Shown: positions 35,229-44,886 of the stretch, piece after piece
Layout: each line of letters opens with the position of its first letter
Position numbering within the stretch: position 1 is the first letter of the stretch
Source: Thermoactinomyces sp. DSM 45892
GTDB taxonomy: Bacteria > Bacillota > Bacilli > Thermoactinomycetales > Thermoactinomycetaceae
Direction: 5' to 3'
DNA length: 64,000 nt
Assembly: GCF_900107305.1 (NCBI RefSeq)
Contig: NZ_FNPL01000004.1
Span: 62,001 to 126,000 of the forward strand
The notes under the pieces: model-generated
What the model was told of the DNA's origin: nothing
Databases searched by the model: none
Seen by the model: only the letters and a program-made list of their open reading frames with translations
Position numbers and translations under genes: made by a program

Positions 35229-35729
35229 GTGGATCAAAAACCAAAGAACCAATTTAACATATTAAGTAATCGCAAAGCGACGACACATGGCGATTATTAT
35301 ACAGGAACACTAAATTTAAGTAATATGTCGTCTGTGTTAATCGATCATGATGTAGCAAAAATTGATCTAGGTCTTATTCATGCCAAGAGCAAGATCGAGC
35401 GCGGCATCAAATTTACTGCTGATCAAGCAGAAGTTCCAGAGGGAAAGACCTACTATGTGGTCTGGGTTGCAATTGATCAAAACGAGCATGGTACCTATTA
35501 TGCAGGAGTCACAGCTTGCCCGATGGTGATTAACCATGAGACTCGCAAAGGTTGGAAAAATCTCGCGTTTCATGTAAATCGAATGGACGATGCCCTAAAG
35601 CGCCGGATTAAGGTAAGTGAGTTAGGTGAAGTAGAGAAAGAAGCATTAAAAGCGCTCTTTATCGAGCATAATCAAGAGATGTGGGAAAATAGCTCAGACG
35701 AATTAAAGGATGCACTTTCGAATTCGTGA
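35229..35729 (+). CDS. ywhD: YwhD family protein
   Basis: The 166-residue protein matches YwhD closely: QFNIL near the start, DLGLIHAKSKIERGIKFT, YYAGVTACPMVINHETRKG and the C-terminal HNQEMWENSSDELKDAL. The function is unknown. In Bacillus subtilis ywhD is beside pbpG, speE and speB, all of which also occur in this window, so the call is supported by context. It starts with GTG 35229 behind GCGAGG and is followed by a terminator. Confidence 0.92.
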   Translation: MDQKPKNQFNILSNRKATTHGDYYTGTLNLSNMSSVLIDHDVAKIDLGLIHAKSKIERGIKFTADQAEVPEGKTYYVVWVAIDQNEHGTYYAGVTACPMVINHETRKGWKNLAFHVNRMDDALKRRIKVSELGEVEKEALKALFIEHNQEMWENSSDELKDALSNS

Positions 35730-35815
35730 ACGGAATGTGACATTTTTTGTGACATATTGCGTAAGCTATGATTCAGAGAGTAAACTTAATATGGTTTTCG
35801 GAACCATTTGCTAGG

Positions 35816-35873
35816 ACACAAAAAAGGCGAAGCTCGCTACAAGCGGATTCGCCTTTTTTGTGTTTTTTTTAAG
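35816..35873. terminator. Strong bidirectional terminator after ywhD
   Basis: ACACAAAAAAGGCGA pairs with TCGCCTTTTTTGTGT around a loop that forms its own small stem, and T8 follows. It also ends the leftward gene stopping at 35877. Confidence 0.92.
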
Positions 35874-35876
35874 GTT

Positions 35877-36137
35877 TTAGGTTTCGGATAAGATGTATAC
35901 GCAAAGAGTTGTCAGTACAACCAAAGCTCCATAGAAGATTGCACTTGCTGATTTCTCGCGGACTTTCTTTAATATAACGTTCAATAATAGGACGATTCCC
36001 ATAAAAGCTAATACTAATTGAAGCGGAGTCGTGTTTGTTTTCTCGATGTAGTGTAGGTATGCATGAAGTAGAAATACAAACAGAAAAACAACCAAATAGG
36101 AACGCCACAACCATTTCGCATTTAGCTTTTCATACAT
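35877..36137 (-). CDS. Small three-helix membrane protein
   Basis: The 86-residue protein has three hydrophobic segments (SYLVVFLFVFLLHAYL, LVLAFMGIVLLLNVIL, AIFYGALVVLTTLCVYIL) separated by short charged loops. No family was recognised. GGGAG lies 8 nt before the ATG and overlaps the stop of the preceding secreted-protein gene, so the two are translationally linked. Its size and pairing with a putative bacteriocin gene suggest an immunity protein, an inference from context only. Confidence 0.7.
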   Translation of the reverse strand: MYEKLNAKWLWRSYLVVFLFVFLLHAYLHYIEKTNTTPLQLVLAFMGIVLLLNVILKKVREKSASAIFYGALVVLTTLCVYILSET

Positions 36138-36149
36138 CTCATCAACTCC

Positions 36150-36899
36150 CTACCAACATTTTCGAAGGCACTTAGTTGCTTCCCCTAGAAACAGTCCCAC
36201 TTGAACCGATACACAAGCCCAGCAGGGAGGTGTGGGACCCGCTACTGTACAAAGGGTTCCGCAAACTAGCGCTACACCATCTACTACCCAGTCGGGTACT
36301 GTTTTTTGATCATCCATACAGTTCGTGAAACAGTTCCAAAAACCCTGCCCTTTCAAATCCTTATATAGATCAGCTACATCCTTTTGTGTACCATCTTTTA
36401 GGATCCAACCACTGGCTAATCCACCCGCAATTGAGAATCTTGCTATCTCTTTATTGTTATCGTACATTTTGAATTCATGAGACTTGTCATCAGTGGTTGC
36501 GAGCAATGCTTTTGTTATGAATACCTCATTTGTACTTGTTTTGATGCCTATTCCCATGAACCCATAACCATAACCTGATTTCACAGGATAGTATACCCAT
36601 GTCTGTTGGTTCAATTGGAATACACGTGCGGTCTCTTCTAATCGAAATTCTTTAGAAGCTGAGGATCGGTGAAATTCCAGCCTTTGCTTTGATGTTAGAT
36701 TTTGAAGATGACGGATCTTTTGTAAATCTGTTATCTCATAGTAGCTACCTTTACTATCCTTGTTTGAGGGATTACAAGTAGCAACAGATACTTCCTTATC
36801 CAGACTAGGATTCGCCCATGATTTTGCATTGGTTTGAATTGGAACCGTGCATATGGTCATGATGCAGGCGATTAAGAAGATTAACCAAGCTTTATGCAT
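36150..36899 (-). CDS. Secreted protein with C-terminal Cys-rich, halocin C8-like domain
   Basis: The 249-residue protein has a classic signal peptide (MHKAWLIFLIACIMTICTV, cleavage likely after TNAKS-like residues), a middle region of about 150 residues of unknown fold, and a C-terminal domain of about 60 residues with eight cysteines in four pairs: CFTNC, CGTLC, CWAC and CLRKC, interspersed with Gly/Val-rich hydrophobic stretches. This resembles the mature part of halocin C8 and related bacterial peptides, which are released from a larger precursor. ATG 36899 follows GGGGG at 7 nt. The similarity is from memory of the pattern, not alignment. Confidence 0.7.
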   Translation of the reverse strand: MHKAWLIFLIACIMTICTVPIQTNAKSWANPSLDKEVSVATCNPSNKDSKGSYYEITDLQKIRHLQNLTSKQRLEFHRSSASKEFRLEETARVFQLNQQTWVYYPVKSGYGYGFMGIGIKTSTNEVFITKALLATTDDKSHEFKMYDNNKEIARFSIAGGLASGWILKDGTQKDVADLYKDLKGQGFWNCFTNCMDDQKTVPDWVVDGVALVCGTLCTVAGPTPPCWACVSVQVGLFLGEATKCLRKCW

Positions 36900-36941
36900 T
36901 ACCATTCCCCCATGTTCATTTCTGAGTAGTTCTTGCAATAA

Positions 36942-36982
36942 AAACACGAAGAATGAGTTTCAACCTTACATCCTTCGTGTTT
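36942..36982 (-). terminator. Terminator of the leftward 93-residue gene
   Basis: The perfect 10-bp stem AAACACGAAG / CTTCGTGTTT (36942-36951 / 36973-36982) reads into TTTTATT on the minus strand. Confidence 0.75.
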
Positions 36983-37115
36983 GCGACCAATCCGTACTGT
37001 AAAAAAATCGATTCATTCCTTACCCTACAACATGAACGGTGAAGTCTCTATCCTGAGGGGCAGGTAGAGTGCAATAGATGTTTCAATATCCCTAGAGAGA
37101 AGGAAAAAATAGGAG

Positions 37116-37397
37116 TTATTCGGAAAACGGATCGAAACCTTTTCCGTAAAATATAAACTTTCCATCTGACATCTCAATCTGACTCCATTTGATGTTTGGT
37201 AAAGCAATTTGCTTTTGATCTGTCGTCGTAAGTACGAGTGCGTGGGTGGTATCTCGATGGACTGCGAGATATACTGCCTCTGCTCCATCTGTAAGCAGAG
37301 TTGTTCGTTGGGATTCCATTTGAAACACTTTTTGTAAGGCCATTTCTGAACTTTTGAGCGAAACATCTGAGTCGGCTTTCACATGTATGCGAACCAT
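37116..37397 (-). CDS. Hypothetical protein (93 residues)
   Basis: This small soluble protein begins MVRIHVKADSDVSLKSSE, with a predicted beta-rich second half (AVYLAVHRDTTHALVLTT, FIFYGKGFDPF). I do not recognise it. An excellent ribosome site (GGGAGAGGGAG) precedes the ATG and a terminator follows the stop, so it is a plausible single-gene unit. It is divergent from the HTH-TPR gene at 37649. Confidence 0.65.
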   Translation of the reverse strand: MVRIHVKADSDVSLKSSEMALQKVFQMESQRTTLLTDGAEAVYLAVHRDTTHALVLTTTDQKQIALPNIKWSQIEMSDGKFIFYGKGFDPFSE

Positions 37398-37490
37398 ATT
37401 TTCTCCCTCTCCCTATGAAAAATCTTTGAATCTCTACTGCTAACTTTATTGTACTAGGGTATAATGATTTTGAGAAATGTGAATAGTCAA

Positions 37491-37632
37491 TCTAAAATGT
37501 TCGTATACGACATATCATCTGTGAATACACCCTAAAATAAATGTCATTATTCAAATTTCTTGGCTGGTCACGTCACTCTACTCTGAATATCGACTATATG
37601 ATGGTCATTTTAGAGTAAAAATTATTTTAGGG
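37491..37632 (+). promoter_or_regulatory. Clustered CTAAAAT inverted repeats before the HTH-TPR gene
   Basis: TCTAAAATG (37491-37499) mirrors CATTTTAGA (37606-37614), and CCCTAAAATAA (37530-37540) mirrors TTATTTTAGGG (37622-37632). The four related half-sites in 140 nt upstream of a regulator gene look like operator sites, possibly for autoregulation. Confidence 0.45.
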
Positions 37633-37648
37633 CGAGGGGTTATGTCAT

Positions 37649-39058
37649 ATGTTGATAGAGAAGAAAAAAGGTAGCAAAGTAAGAGAGAAAGTATTTGTCT
37701 CTAAAAAACTAGGAAATCTCATTCGTACAACTAGAGAGAATCGGAAATGGACTCAAGAACAATGTGCAGAAGAAGTAAATCTTAGCCAAGCAACCATTAG
37801 TCGTTTGGAGCTAGGAGCAGATGATTTCAATAAGGAGATAGTCGTGAGTGTATGTACATTCTTAGAAATTGATTTTGAAAAGATATATGAGGAGCCCCAA
37901 TTGATCAATACTAACTTCATTATAGAAGAATTAGGGATGATAGAAGCTGAAATGCAAGAGGATCCCAAGACTGCTGTAGAAAGGTTTAGGGAGTTAGAGC
38001 AGATATATAAACATACAGGTGAAGTCCTTCTCATCGTTCAGCTTTACGGTTCGTATCTAAGAGGAAAATTCTATAACTCAAAAGGAGATCAGCGAGAAGC
38101 GATTAAGCAATTTGAGTTAGCCGTACACATCGGTGAAAGCTACCTCCTATCACTAAACCAGACAAACCTCCTTGCCGCAAGCTATTATGAGTTAAGTCGA
38201 ACGATGAACAAGCAAAACCAATTGCAGAAAGCGATTTCCTATGCAAATCAAGGAATCAAGTTTTTTGACCAAGATGGAGACCGTTCCTATGTATACTACC
38301 TACTTCATATCATCAAGGCATCTATACTGGAGAAGATGAGCGAATATGGACAAGCCCTATCAATCGTTGAGAAATTATGGCAGGAACGCTCATATCAAAT
38401 GTTTTCAGATTGTCGGTTAAATCTCTATCAATTGAAAGTGGAGCTATACATTCGAATCAGACGATATCCTGAAGCCATTCCTATAGCATTAGAGGGACTC
38501 CAATTTGCACGATTAGAGAATAATCCTGACCGCAAGTTTGAGCTTATGTCGTCACTTGGAGAAGTGCATACACGCTTAGGCAGTTTAAGCACAGGGCAAA
38601 AGTATTATGAGTTAGCCCAAAAACTAGAAGGAAAGATTGCTAACAAGACTCTCATTATCACTTCGTATACCAATCTAGGTGAAATCTATTTGCAACGTAA
38701 CGATTTAGATAACGCGAAGAAAACTCTTGAACCCCTACTCAAATCGATCGAAAGAATGGGCGAAGAATCAGAAGGGTATCGATTATGTAAAGCTCTAGTT
38801 CTTGTAGGTGAGATTTATTACCAACTGAATAAATACAAAAAAGCCAAAGTGTATCTAGAATCCGCACTGGAGCTTGCAAATGAATATGGCATTGACGAGA
38901 TCAAGCAATCCATAATAGTCTTATGTGTAGGAATATGCAAGTGTTTGAAGTTGACAGAATTGGATCAATATATTGGAATTCTTTTGGAAATGCGTTATAA
39001 TCGAACGAGCATGGGAGGCGATGAATATATGTTTCACAATGATCCGCCAGAAAGCTAA
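37649..39058 (+). CDS. HTH-TPR transcriptional regulator
   Basis: The 469-residue protein has an HTH_3 domain at about 20-75 (LIRTTRENRKWTQEQCAEEV ... ATISRLELG) and tetratricopeptide-like repeats over about 100-440 (ISYANQGIKFFDQDGDRSYVYYLL, TSYTNLGEIYLQRNDLDNA, EIYYQLNKYKKAKVYLESAL). It is related in layout to the regulators at 11515 and 60776. Such proteins bind short peptides or partner proteins through the TPR array. No pheromone gene was identified downstream, and the gene is followed by a terminator shared with pbpG. Confidence 0.85.
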   Translation: MLIEKKKGSKVREKVFVSKKLGNLIRTTRENRKWTQEQCAEEVNLSQATISRLELGADDFNKEIVVSVCTFLEIDFEKIYEEPQLINTNFIIEELGMIEAEMQEDPKTAVERFRELEQIYKHTGEVLLIVQLYGSYLRGKFYNSKGDQREAIKQFELAVHIGESYLLSLNQTNLLAASYYELSRTMNKQNQLQKAISYANQGIKFFDQDGDRSYVYYLLHIIKASILEKMSEYGQALSIVEKLWQERSYQMFSDCRLNLYQLKVELYIRIRRYPEAIPIALEGLQFARLENNPDRKFELMSSLGEVHTRLGSLSTGQKYYELAQKLEGKIANKTLIITSYTNLGEIYLQRNDLDNAKKTLEPLLKSIERMGEESEGYRLCKALVLVGEIYYQLNKYKKAKVYLESALELANEYGIDEIKQSIIVLCVGICKCLKLTELDQYIGILLEMRYNRTSMGGDEYMFHNDPPES

Positions 39059-39119
39059 TTTTAATTATGGGATTATTCGAATACCTCGATAAGAGGAAGT
39101 ATAGCTATGCTTCACATAC

Positions 39120-39162
39120 AAACAGAGCCAACCCAATTTAGACTGGGAAAGGCCCTGTTTTT
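39120..39162. terminator. Bidirectional terminator between the HTH-TPR gene and pbpG
   Basis: AAACAG-GCC-CCCA on the left pairs with TGGG-GGC-CTGTTT on the right, with small internal loops, and runs into TT(C)GTCTT. It lies between converging genes. Confidence 0.7.
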
Positions 39163-39175
39163 CGTCTTCTGTAAT

Positions 39176-41197
39176 TTAATCCGACCACCATTTCTTAATG
39201 CGATCCCATAAAGAAGGCTCTGAATTCGCACTCTCTGGTGCCTCTGTGTACTCGGTTGGTTCGGTGCCGGCGACGAAGTATTCAAGCCGTGCATTTTTTT
39301 GATCTGGATGAGCTAACTTTCCTGTTTCATCATCGATGTATACCGCTTTTACACCACTCGGCACTGCAAAGATTTTACTAGGCTTTCCGAGAGTCGCTTG
39401 GCCCATAAAGCGCCCCCAGACATGCTGTGAGATCTTGGCCTGATTATGATTTAACTTTTGGTTTTGATCAAATCCGACCCATACCGTGGTTACTAGGTCA
39501 GGTGTATATCCGACTAACCAGCCATCCCAGTCCGTGGTGCCTGTTTTTCCAGCGGCCGGATGAGCAAACATTTGTTGCACGCGCTGACCTGTTCCGCCCG
39601 TATCAAATACACTGCGCATCAAGGAAGTGAGCACATAGGTAGAGCTAGGCGAAAATACTTGCTTCGATTCAGGTTGATTTTGATAGAGAACGTGACCAAA
39701 TGAATCTACAATCTTCGTGATGCCTGTAAGAGGCTTATGGTCACCCGAACTGGCGATCGTCGTATACGCCTCTGTCATCTCATACGGAGTTACTTCATAG
39801 CTTCCAAGAGCTAAAGAGGGGGTTGCATTTAGCGAGCTATGGATGCCTAGTTTCCGTGCCGTTTCGATCTCCTGATCGATCCCCACTTGAAACTGAGTGG
39901 TTACCGCATAGATATTATCTGATTTGGCGATGGCTTCCCGCATCGTGATCGGACGCTGGGCATAGATATCTTGAAAATTACCTGGTGTATATGTTTCCCC
40001 ATTGTACGTGAATGCAGTGGGAGCACTTACGATTTTCTGAGTGGGGGGAATCCCTTTTTCCAGCGCGGTTAAATAGACGATGGGTTTAAAGGAAGAACCA
40101 GGTTGTCTACGAGCAAACACACGATTAAACTGCGATTCTTGATAATCCTTTCCGCCTACCATCGCTTTAATCGCTCCCGTATGTGCATCGACAGAAAGAA
40201 GTGCCCCTTGTAGGTTCGGGACTCGTCCCACTTGGCTTACTAAGGATTCCTCGGCTTGTTTCTGCATCTGCGTATTAAGCGTTGTATAGATGCGCAAACC
40301 ACCATGCCTCACTAATTCCTCATCAAAACCTAATTGGTTTACAGCTGTCTGAATCACATAATCTCGAAAATAGCTTGCCTTACTCTTTTGACTAGGGAGT
40401 GGAGGCTGTAGGGCTAGTGTATACTGCTCGGCTTCCTTCGCTTGTTGTTTCGTAATTAGCTTCATCCCAGACATTTGCTCGATAATCGATCGTTGGCGTT
40501 CTTTGGCCCGCTGAAAATGCTGATATGGCGAATAAACAGATGGCCCTCGTGGGATACCTGCTAAGAAGGTGCATTCGGATAGGTTCAGGTCTTTCGCATC
40601 CTTGCGGAAATATTCTTGGGCTGCTCGTTGGATTCCGTATGCACCGTTTCCATAATAGATTTCATTAAAGTACATCTCCAATAATTCTTTTTTATCGAAG
40701 TGGAGCTCAAGTTGAGTAGTAAGCATCGCTTCTTTCGCCTTGCGGGACCAAGTCCGATCGTGGGAAAGATAGAGATTTCGTGCTAGTTGTTGGGTAATGG
40801 TACTAGCTCCTTGAACGACGCGAAATTGTTTTAGATTTACGAGAAGAGCGCGGGTAATGCCACGAAAGGAAAATCCATGGTGCTCAAAAAAATCACGATC
40901 TTCTGCCGTTAATGTAGCATCTATTAGATACTTCGGGATTTGTTGTAGTGATATTTTTTCACGATGTTCCCCAGCATCCATCTGATCTAGTACATTCCCC
41001 TGATCATCATATAAGAAAGTAGTAGCGGAGATGTCGGGTGGAGGTAGGGGTTGTGAGCGAAGGTATAGCAGGAACAGGAATAAAGCAACGCAAAGAATCG
41101 CGAATCCGATGAATACGCATTTGATCCAGTAGGCACTCTGTTTGTACCATTTGTAGGCTTTTGTTTTTTCAAGCAGTGATTCTACCTGGATTCCCAT
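39176..41197 (-). CDS. pbpG: Class A penicillin-binding protein (PbpG/PBP2d-like)
   Basis: This bifunctional peptidoglycan synthase has 673 residues: a membrane helix (about 25-47), a GT51 glycosyltransferase domain with EDRDFFEHHG and GASTITQQLARNLYL (about 95-150), and a transpeptidase domain with Ser368 in SSFK, the SDN motif (KSDNIY) and KTGT. In Bacillus subtilis pbpG (ywhE) lies between ywhD and speE and functions in spore cortex synthesis. Here the same neighbours are present but separated by the collagen cluster, which supports the pbpG assignment. It is divergent from the first collagen gene. Confidence 0.9.
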   Translation of the reverse strand: MGIQVESLLEKTKAYKWYKQSAYWIKCVFIGFAILCVALFLFLLYLRSQPLPPPDISATTFLYDDQGNVLDQMDAGEHREKISLQQIPKYLIDATLTAEDRDFFEHHGFSFRGITRALLVNLKQFRVVQGASTITQQLARNLYLSHDRTWSRKAKEAMLTTQLELHFDKKELLEMYFNEIYYGNGAYGIQRAAQEYFRKDAKDLNLSECTFLAGIPRGPSVYSPYQHFQRAKERQRSIIEQMSGMKLITKQQAKEAEQYTLALQPPLPSQKSKASYFRDYVIQTAVNQLGFDEELVRHGGLRIYTTLNTQMQKQAEESLVSQVGRVPNLQGALLSVDAHTGAIKAMVGGKDYQESQFNRVFARRQPGSSFKPIVYLTALEKGIPPTQKIVSAPTAFTYNGETYTPGNFQDIYAQRPITMREAIAKSDNIYAVTTQFQVGIDQEIETARKLGIHSSLNATPSLALGSYEVTPYEMTEAYTTIASSGDHKPLTGITKIVDSFGHVLYQNQPESKQVFSPSSTYVLTSLMRSVFDTGGTGQRVQQMFAHPAAGKTGTTDWDGWLVGYTPDLVTTVWVGFDQNQKLNHNQAKISQHVWGRFMGQATLGKPSKIFAVPSGVKAVYIDDETGKLAHPDQKNARLEYFVAGTEPTEYTEAPESANSEPSLWDRIKKWWSD

Positions 41198-41225
41198 TCT
41201 AGCTGTCGCTTCCTCTCGCTACTAA

Positions 41226-41397
41226 TGTCCTAGTTCACATGCCCTAGGTCGAGAGTATTATGCGGAAGTAACAGATAGAATATACCTATTTCTTTAGTGG
41301 AAGAATCAGTATCCATGAAATTTTAGGCAAATGCATTAGTTCAGATGTTATTAGCAATGAATATCTATATTAGGAATTATTTGGAAGGAGGTATATC
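41226..41397 (+). promoter_or_regulatory. Upstream region of collagen operon 1
   Basis: The segment 41229-41300 (beginning CCTAGTTCACATGCCCTAG, continuing through AGTATTATGCGGAAGTAACAG and GAATATACCTATTT) is repeated almost identically before operon 2 at 46783-46860. Conservation of non-coding DNA between two operons argues for a promoter, presumably sporulation-specific. I could not match it to a definite sigma factor. Confidence 0.5.
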
Positions 41398-43110
41398 ATG
41401 TCTCAAGCCAATATCCCTAATATTTCACCTACTATTTCCATTACGACAGAAGATGCAGTAAATCTGCTATTATCATCCATTGCGTTAGAAGAATTAGGAC
41501 TTAGCCATATCATTAATGCTGAGGGAGAAAAGCTTCAATACGTTCTCGGAACGCTCTCCGGAGTGACAACATCCTTTCAAGCCTCGATTACAGACTTACT
41601 TAGGATCAATGCAAGTGTTCGTGACACGATTAATGTAATCGGAAAGAAAGAATGGACTTTAAATCAAAAGCTAGTCAACGTGTTAGGTACGGACGTTATG
41701 AGTGGACCAACAGGACCTCAGGGACCACTGGGACCCCTAGGGCCATCAGGAGGACCTCCCGGACCTCAGGGACCAGAAGGAACGATGGGAGCGATTGGAT
41801 CTCAAGGGCCGGTAGGGCCTCAAGGGCTAACAGGACCGACAGGGTCTTTTGCTACAGGCGACTTCTTATTTTTGGTTCAAGGGGAATCAGGCGCAGACGG
41901 AAATGTTCCACTCGGCTTTGGTGATACCCTAAATTTCCTATCCGATACATTAGACATTACGGTAACACCCGGTTCTGCCAATGTACGGCTAGAAGTTCCT
42001 ACAGGTGCTGACGGGCCGAGGGGACCTGTAGGCCCTCAAGGAGCTACGGGCCCCCAAGGAGCTACAGGCCCTCAAGGAGCCACAGGCCCTCAAGGAGCCA
42101 CAGGCCCTCAAGGAGCTACAGGCCCTCAAGGAGCTACAGGCAGCTCCCTAGGAGCCACGGGCCCCCAAGGAGCTACGGGCCCTCAAGGGGAGATAGGCCC
42201 TCAGGGATCGACAGGCCCTCAAGGGGATACAGGATCCCCAGGAGCCACAGGCCCTCAAGGAGCTACGGGCCCTCAAGGGGAGATAGGCCCTCAGGGATTG
42301 ACAGGCCCTCAAGGGGATACAGGATCCCCAGGAGCCACAGGCCCTCAAGGAGCTACGGGCCCTCAAGGGGAGATAGGCCCTCAAGGAGTCACAGGCCCTC
42401 AAGGGAACGCGGGATTACAAGGAGCCACAGGCCCTCAAGGAGTCACAGGATCCCCAGGAGCCACAGGCCCCCAAGGGAACACTGGCACTCCAGGAGCTAC
42501 CGGTCCTCAAGGAAACGCGGGATCACAAGGGAGCGCGGGATCACAAGGGAACACCGGCACCCCAGGAGCTACCGGTCCTCAAGGGAACGCGGGCCCTCAA
42601 GGGAACACTGGCCCTCAAGGGAACGCAGGACCGCAAGGGAATACAGGACCGCAAGGTCTGGGGGGACCTACTGGACCGGCCGGGTCACCCGTCTCTACTG
42701 CCATTCGGTATGTTGTTTTTAATCAACGGATTCTTGATTTGAATGCGAATGGAACTGTACCATTTACTGATAGATTCGGTACACCCAATACACCATATGT
42801 TGCACCTGATATAACCATCACTGTCCCGGGGATATATAGTATAGCTTTTGAAATTACAGTAACCACCGACCATGGGGACATCCGATGGACTGTAGGTATT
42901 AATGGTACTCCTATTCCTCAGGGACAATTTTTTGAAGGTGGACATGATACCTTGGCTCTAGTACGAGGAGAATACATGATGGCTCTACAGGCTGGAATTA
43001 GGGTCTCTTTAATCAATACTGCAGGGAATTCGCAACTCATTACTCGTTTGGGTGGAAGTAGTACTATACCTGCTTTATTACGTGTAATGAGAATCGGCGA
43101 TGCGCCGTAA
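41398..43110 (+). CDS. Collagen-like spore-surface protein (operon 1, gene 1)
   Basis: The 570-residue protein has a helical N-terminal domain of about 100 residues ([11 protein letters not shown]..., core motif [19 protein letters not shown]), a short collagen block, a conserved spacer ([13 protein letters not shown] ... [20 protein letters not shown]), a long Gly-X-Y block rich in GPQGAT and a C-terminal jelly-roll-like domain of about 135 residues ([11 protein letters not shown] ... MRIGDAP). This is the BclA plan: anchor, trimeric stalk, globular tip. Threonines in X-Y positions are likely glycosylation sites. AAGGAGG precedes the ATG. Gene 2 starts 27 nt after its stop. Confidence 0.88.
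   Translation: MSQANIPNISPTISITTEDAVNLLLSSIALEELGLSHIINAEGEKLQYVLGTLSGVTTSFQASITDLLRINASVRDTINVIGKKEWTLNQKLVNVLGTDVMSGPTGPQGPLGPLGPSGGPPGPQGPEGTMGAIGSQGPVGPQGLTGPTGSFATGDFLFLVQGESGADGNVPLGFGDTLNFLSDTLDITVTPGSANVRLEVPTGADGPRGPVGPQGATGPQGATGPQGATGPQGATGPQGATGPQGATGSSLGATGPQGATGPQGEIGPQGSTGPQGDTGSPGATGPQGATGPQGEIGPQGLTGPQGDTGSPGATGPQGATGPQGEIGPQGVTGPQGNAGLQGATGPQGVTGSPGATGPQGNTGTPGATGPQGNAGSQGSAGSQGNTGTPGATGPQGNAGPQGNTGPQGNAGPQGNTGPQGLGGPTGPAGSPVSTAIRYVVFNQRILDLNANGTVPFTDRFGTPNTPYVAPDITITVPGIYSIAFEITVTTDHGDIRWTVGINGTPIPQGQFFEGGHDTLALVRGEYMMALQAGIRVSLINTAGNSQLITRLGGSSTIPALLRVMRIGDAP
42151..42400 (+). repeat. 90-bp tandem repeat in collagen gene 1
   Basis: Copies start at 42151, 42241 and 42331, each encoding a 30-residue block with EIGPQG and GDTGSPGAT landmarks. 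A shorter 18-bp repeat (GGCCCTCAAGGAGCTACA) precedes them at about 42028-42140. Confidence 0.88.
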
Positions 43111-43137
43111 TTGGAATCATTTGAAAGGAGGTATAAC

Positions 43138-44859
43138 ATGTCTCAAGCCAATATACCTAATATTTCACCTACTATTTCCGTTACGAGGGAAGGTGCAGTA
43201 AATCTGTTGCTTTCCTCGATCGCATTAGAAGAGCTAGGCCTTAGCCATATTATTAATGCCGAAGGGGAAAAAATCCAATACGTTCTCGGAACACTCCCTG
43301 GAGTTTCAACTAACCTGCAACCCTCCATTAGCGATTTATTCCTGATTAATGAAAGCGTTCGCGACACGATCGATGTAATCACAAGGAAAGAATGGATTTT
43401 AAACGAAAAGTTAGCAAATACGATAGGTACACCCGTCACAGCAGGACCAACGGGACCCCAAGGACCAGCGGGACCGACAGGGTCATCAGGAGGACCGCCA
43501 GGGCTTCAAGGACCAGTAGGATCTCAAGGGCTTGCTGGTTCTCAAGGGCCAACGGGACTTCAAGGGCCAGTAGGACTGGCAGGGTCTTTTACTACAGGTG
43601 ATTTCTTATTTTTGGTTCAAGGGAATGCAGGAGCAGGCGGAAGTGTGCCACTCGGCTTCGGAGATACACTAAACTTTCTATCGGATACACTGGAGATTAC
43701 GGTAACACCCGGTTCCGCCGATGTACGGATCGAAGTACCTACAGAATCGACGGGCTCCCAAGGCGAAACCGGACCGACGGGCCCTCAAGGCGACACCGGA
43801 CCTCAAGGACCGACAGGCCCTCAAGGCGATACGGGCCCTCAAGGACCGACCGGACCTCAAGGCGATACGGGCCCTCAAGGACCGACAGGACCTCAGGGGC
43901 TAACCGGACCCCAAGGTGATACCGGCCCTCAAGGCGATACTGGGTCTCAAGGCGATACGGGCCCTCAAGGACCGACAGGACCTCAGGGGCTAACCGGACT
44001 CCAAGGATCGACAGGGCCTCAAGGACTGACGGGCCCTCAAGGACTGACGGGCCCTCAAGGACTGACGGGCCCTCAAGGACTGACGGGCCCTCAAGGACTG
44101 ACGGGCCCTCAAGGACTGATGGGACCTGAAGGATCGACGGGCCCCCAAGGACCCACTGGATTCCTCGGAGACACAGGCCCCCAAGGACCGACGGGCCCTC
44201 AAGGACCGACGGGACTAAAAGGATCGACGGGCCCCCAAGGACCGACAGGACCTCAAGGATCGACGGGCTCCCCAGGATCGACAGGACCTCAAGGGCCGAC
44301 GGGCCCTCAAGGACCGACAGGACCTCAAGGCCATACGGGCCCTCAAGGACCGACAGGACCTCAGGGGCTAACCGGACCCCAAGGATCGACAGGGCCTCAA
44401 GGACCGATAGGATCTATTACAGGAACGATGGGGCCACCAGCGGTTGCATCTGCTGTTCGATATGTTGTTGTTCCTGGCGGTAATGTTCCAGTTTCTAATA
44501 TGAGTACTATACCGTTTACCAATAATTTCGGCACATCCAATACACCATATGCTACCAATAATATAACAATCAATGTCCCGGGAACCTATCGAATTGCTTT
44601 TCAAGTTCAAGCAAACAGGTCAGTCAGTGTATTACGATGGGCTGTAGCTATTAATGGTACTCCGATTCCTCAGGGACAATTCCATGTAGAAAGTGGCGTA
44701 AATGGAGTATTTTCAGTAAACGGAGAATATCTTATAGCTCTAAATGCTACCGATACAGTCTCTGTAATGAATACTTCCGGAAGTACTCTAACCATAGTAG
44801 GTGCGACTTCTCAAGTAAGTGCTTTTTTACTTGTGATGAGAATCAGTGATGTACCATAA
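43138..44859 (+). CDS. Collagen-like spore-surface protein (operon 1, gene 2)
   Basis: The 573-residue paralogue has the same five-part plan as gene 1. Its second collagen block alternates [12 protein letters not shown] and GPQGLT triplets, and its head domain starts near [17 protein letters not shown] start at ATG 43138 (MSQANIPN), which has AAGGAGG 8 nt upstream; the frame is open further back to 43111 but without a ribosome site. Proline is frequent in the X position and threonine in Y, which favours triple-helix stability without hydroxyproline plus O-glycosylation. Gene 3 follows after 27 nt. Confidence 0.88.
   Translation: MSQANIPNISPTISVTREGAVNLLLSSIALEELGLSHIINAEGEKIQYVLGTLPGVSTNLQPSISDLFLINESVRDTIDVITRKEWILNEKLANTIGTPVTAGPTGPQGPAGPTGSSGGPPGLQGPVGSQGLAGSQGPTGLQGPVGLAGSFTTGDFLFLVQGNAGAGGSVPLGFGDTLNFLSDTLEITVTPGSADVRIEVPTESTGSQGETGPTGPQGDTGPQGPTGPQGDTGPQGPTGPQGDTGPQGPTGPQGLTGPQGDTGPQGDTGSQGDTGPQGPTGPQGLTGLQGSTGPQGLTGPQGLTGPQGLTGPQGLTGPQGLTGPQGLMGPEGSTGPQGPTGFLGDTGPQGPTGPQGPTGLKGSTGPQGPTGPQGSTGSPGSTGPQGPTGPQGPTGPQGHTGPQGPTGPQGLTGPQGSTGPQGPIGSITGTMGPPAVASAVRYVVVPGGNVPVSNMSTIPFTNNFGTSNTPYATNNITINVPGTYRIAFQVQANRSVSVLRWAVAINGTPIPQGQFHVESGVNGVFSVNGEYLIALNATDTVSVMNTSGSTLTIVGATSQVSAFLLVMRISDVP
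44014..44120 (+). repeat. 18-bp tandem repeat in collagen gene 2
   Basis: Six near-identical copies of GGCCCTCAAGGACTGACG encode GPQGLT. The exact repetition makes this a slippage-prone site. Confidence 0.88.
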
Positions 44860-44886
44860 TCGGAATTATTTGAAAGGAGGTATAAC

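Noticed and set aside
35869-36114. 81-codon minus-strand frame overlapping the 86-residue membrane protein
   Set aside because: The other frame (35877-36137) has the ribosome site and coherent membrane helices; this one is a shadow.
37025-37366. 113-codon minus-strand frame overlapping the 93-residue hypothetical
   Set aside because: It has no ribosome site, and the alternative frame has a strong one.
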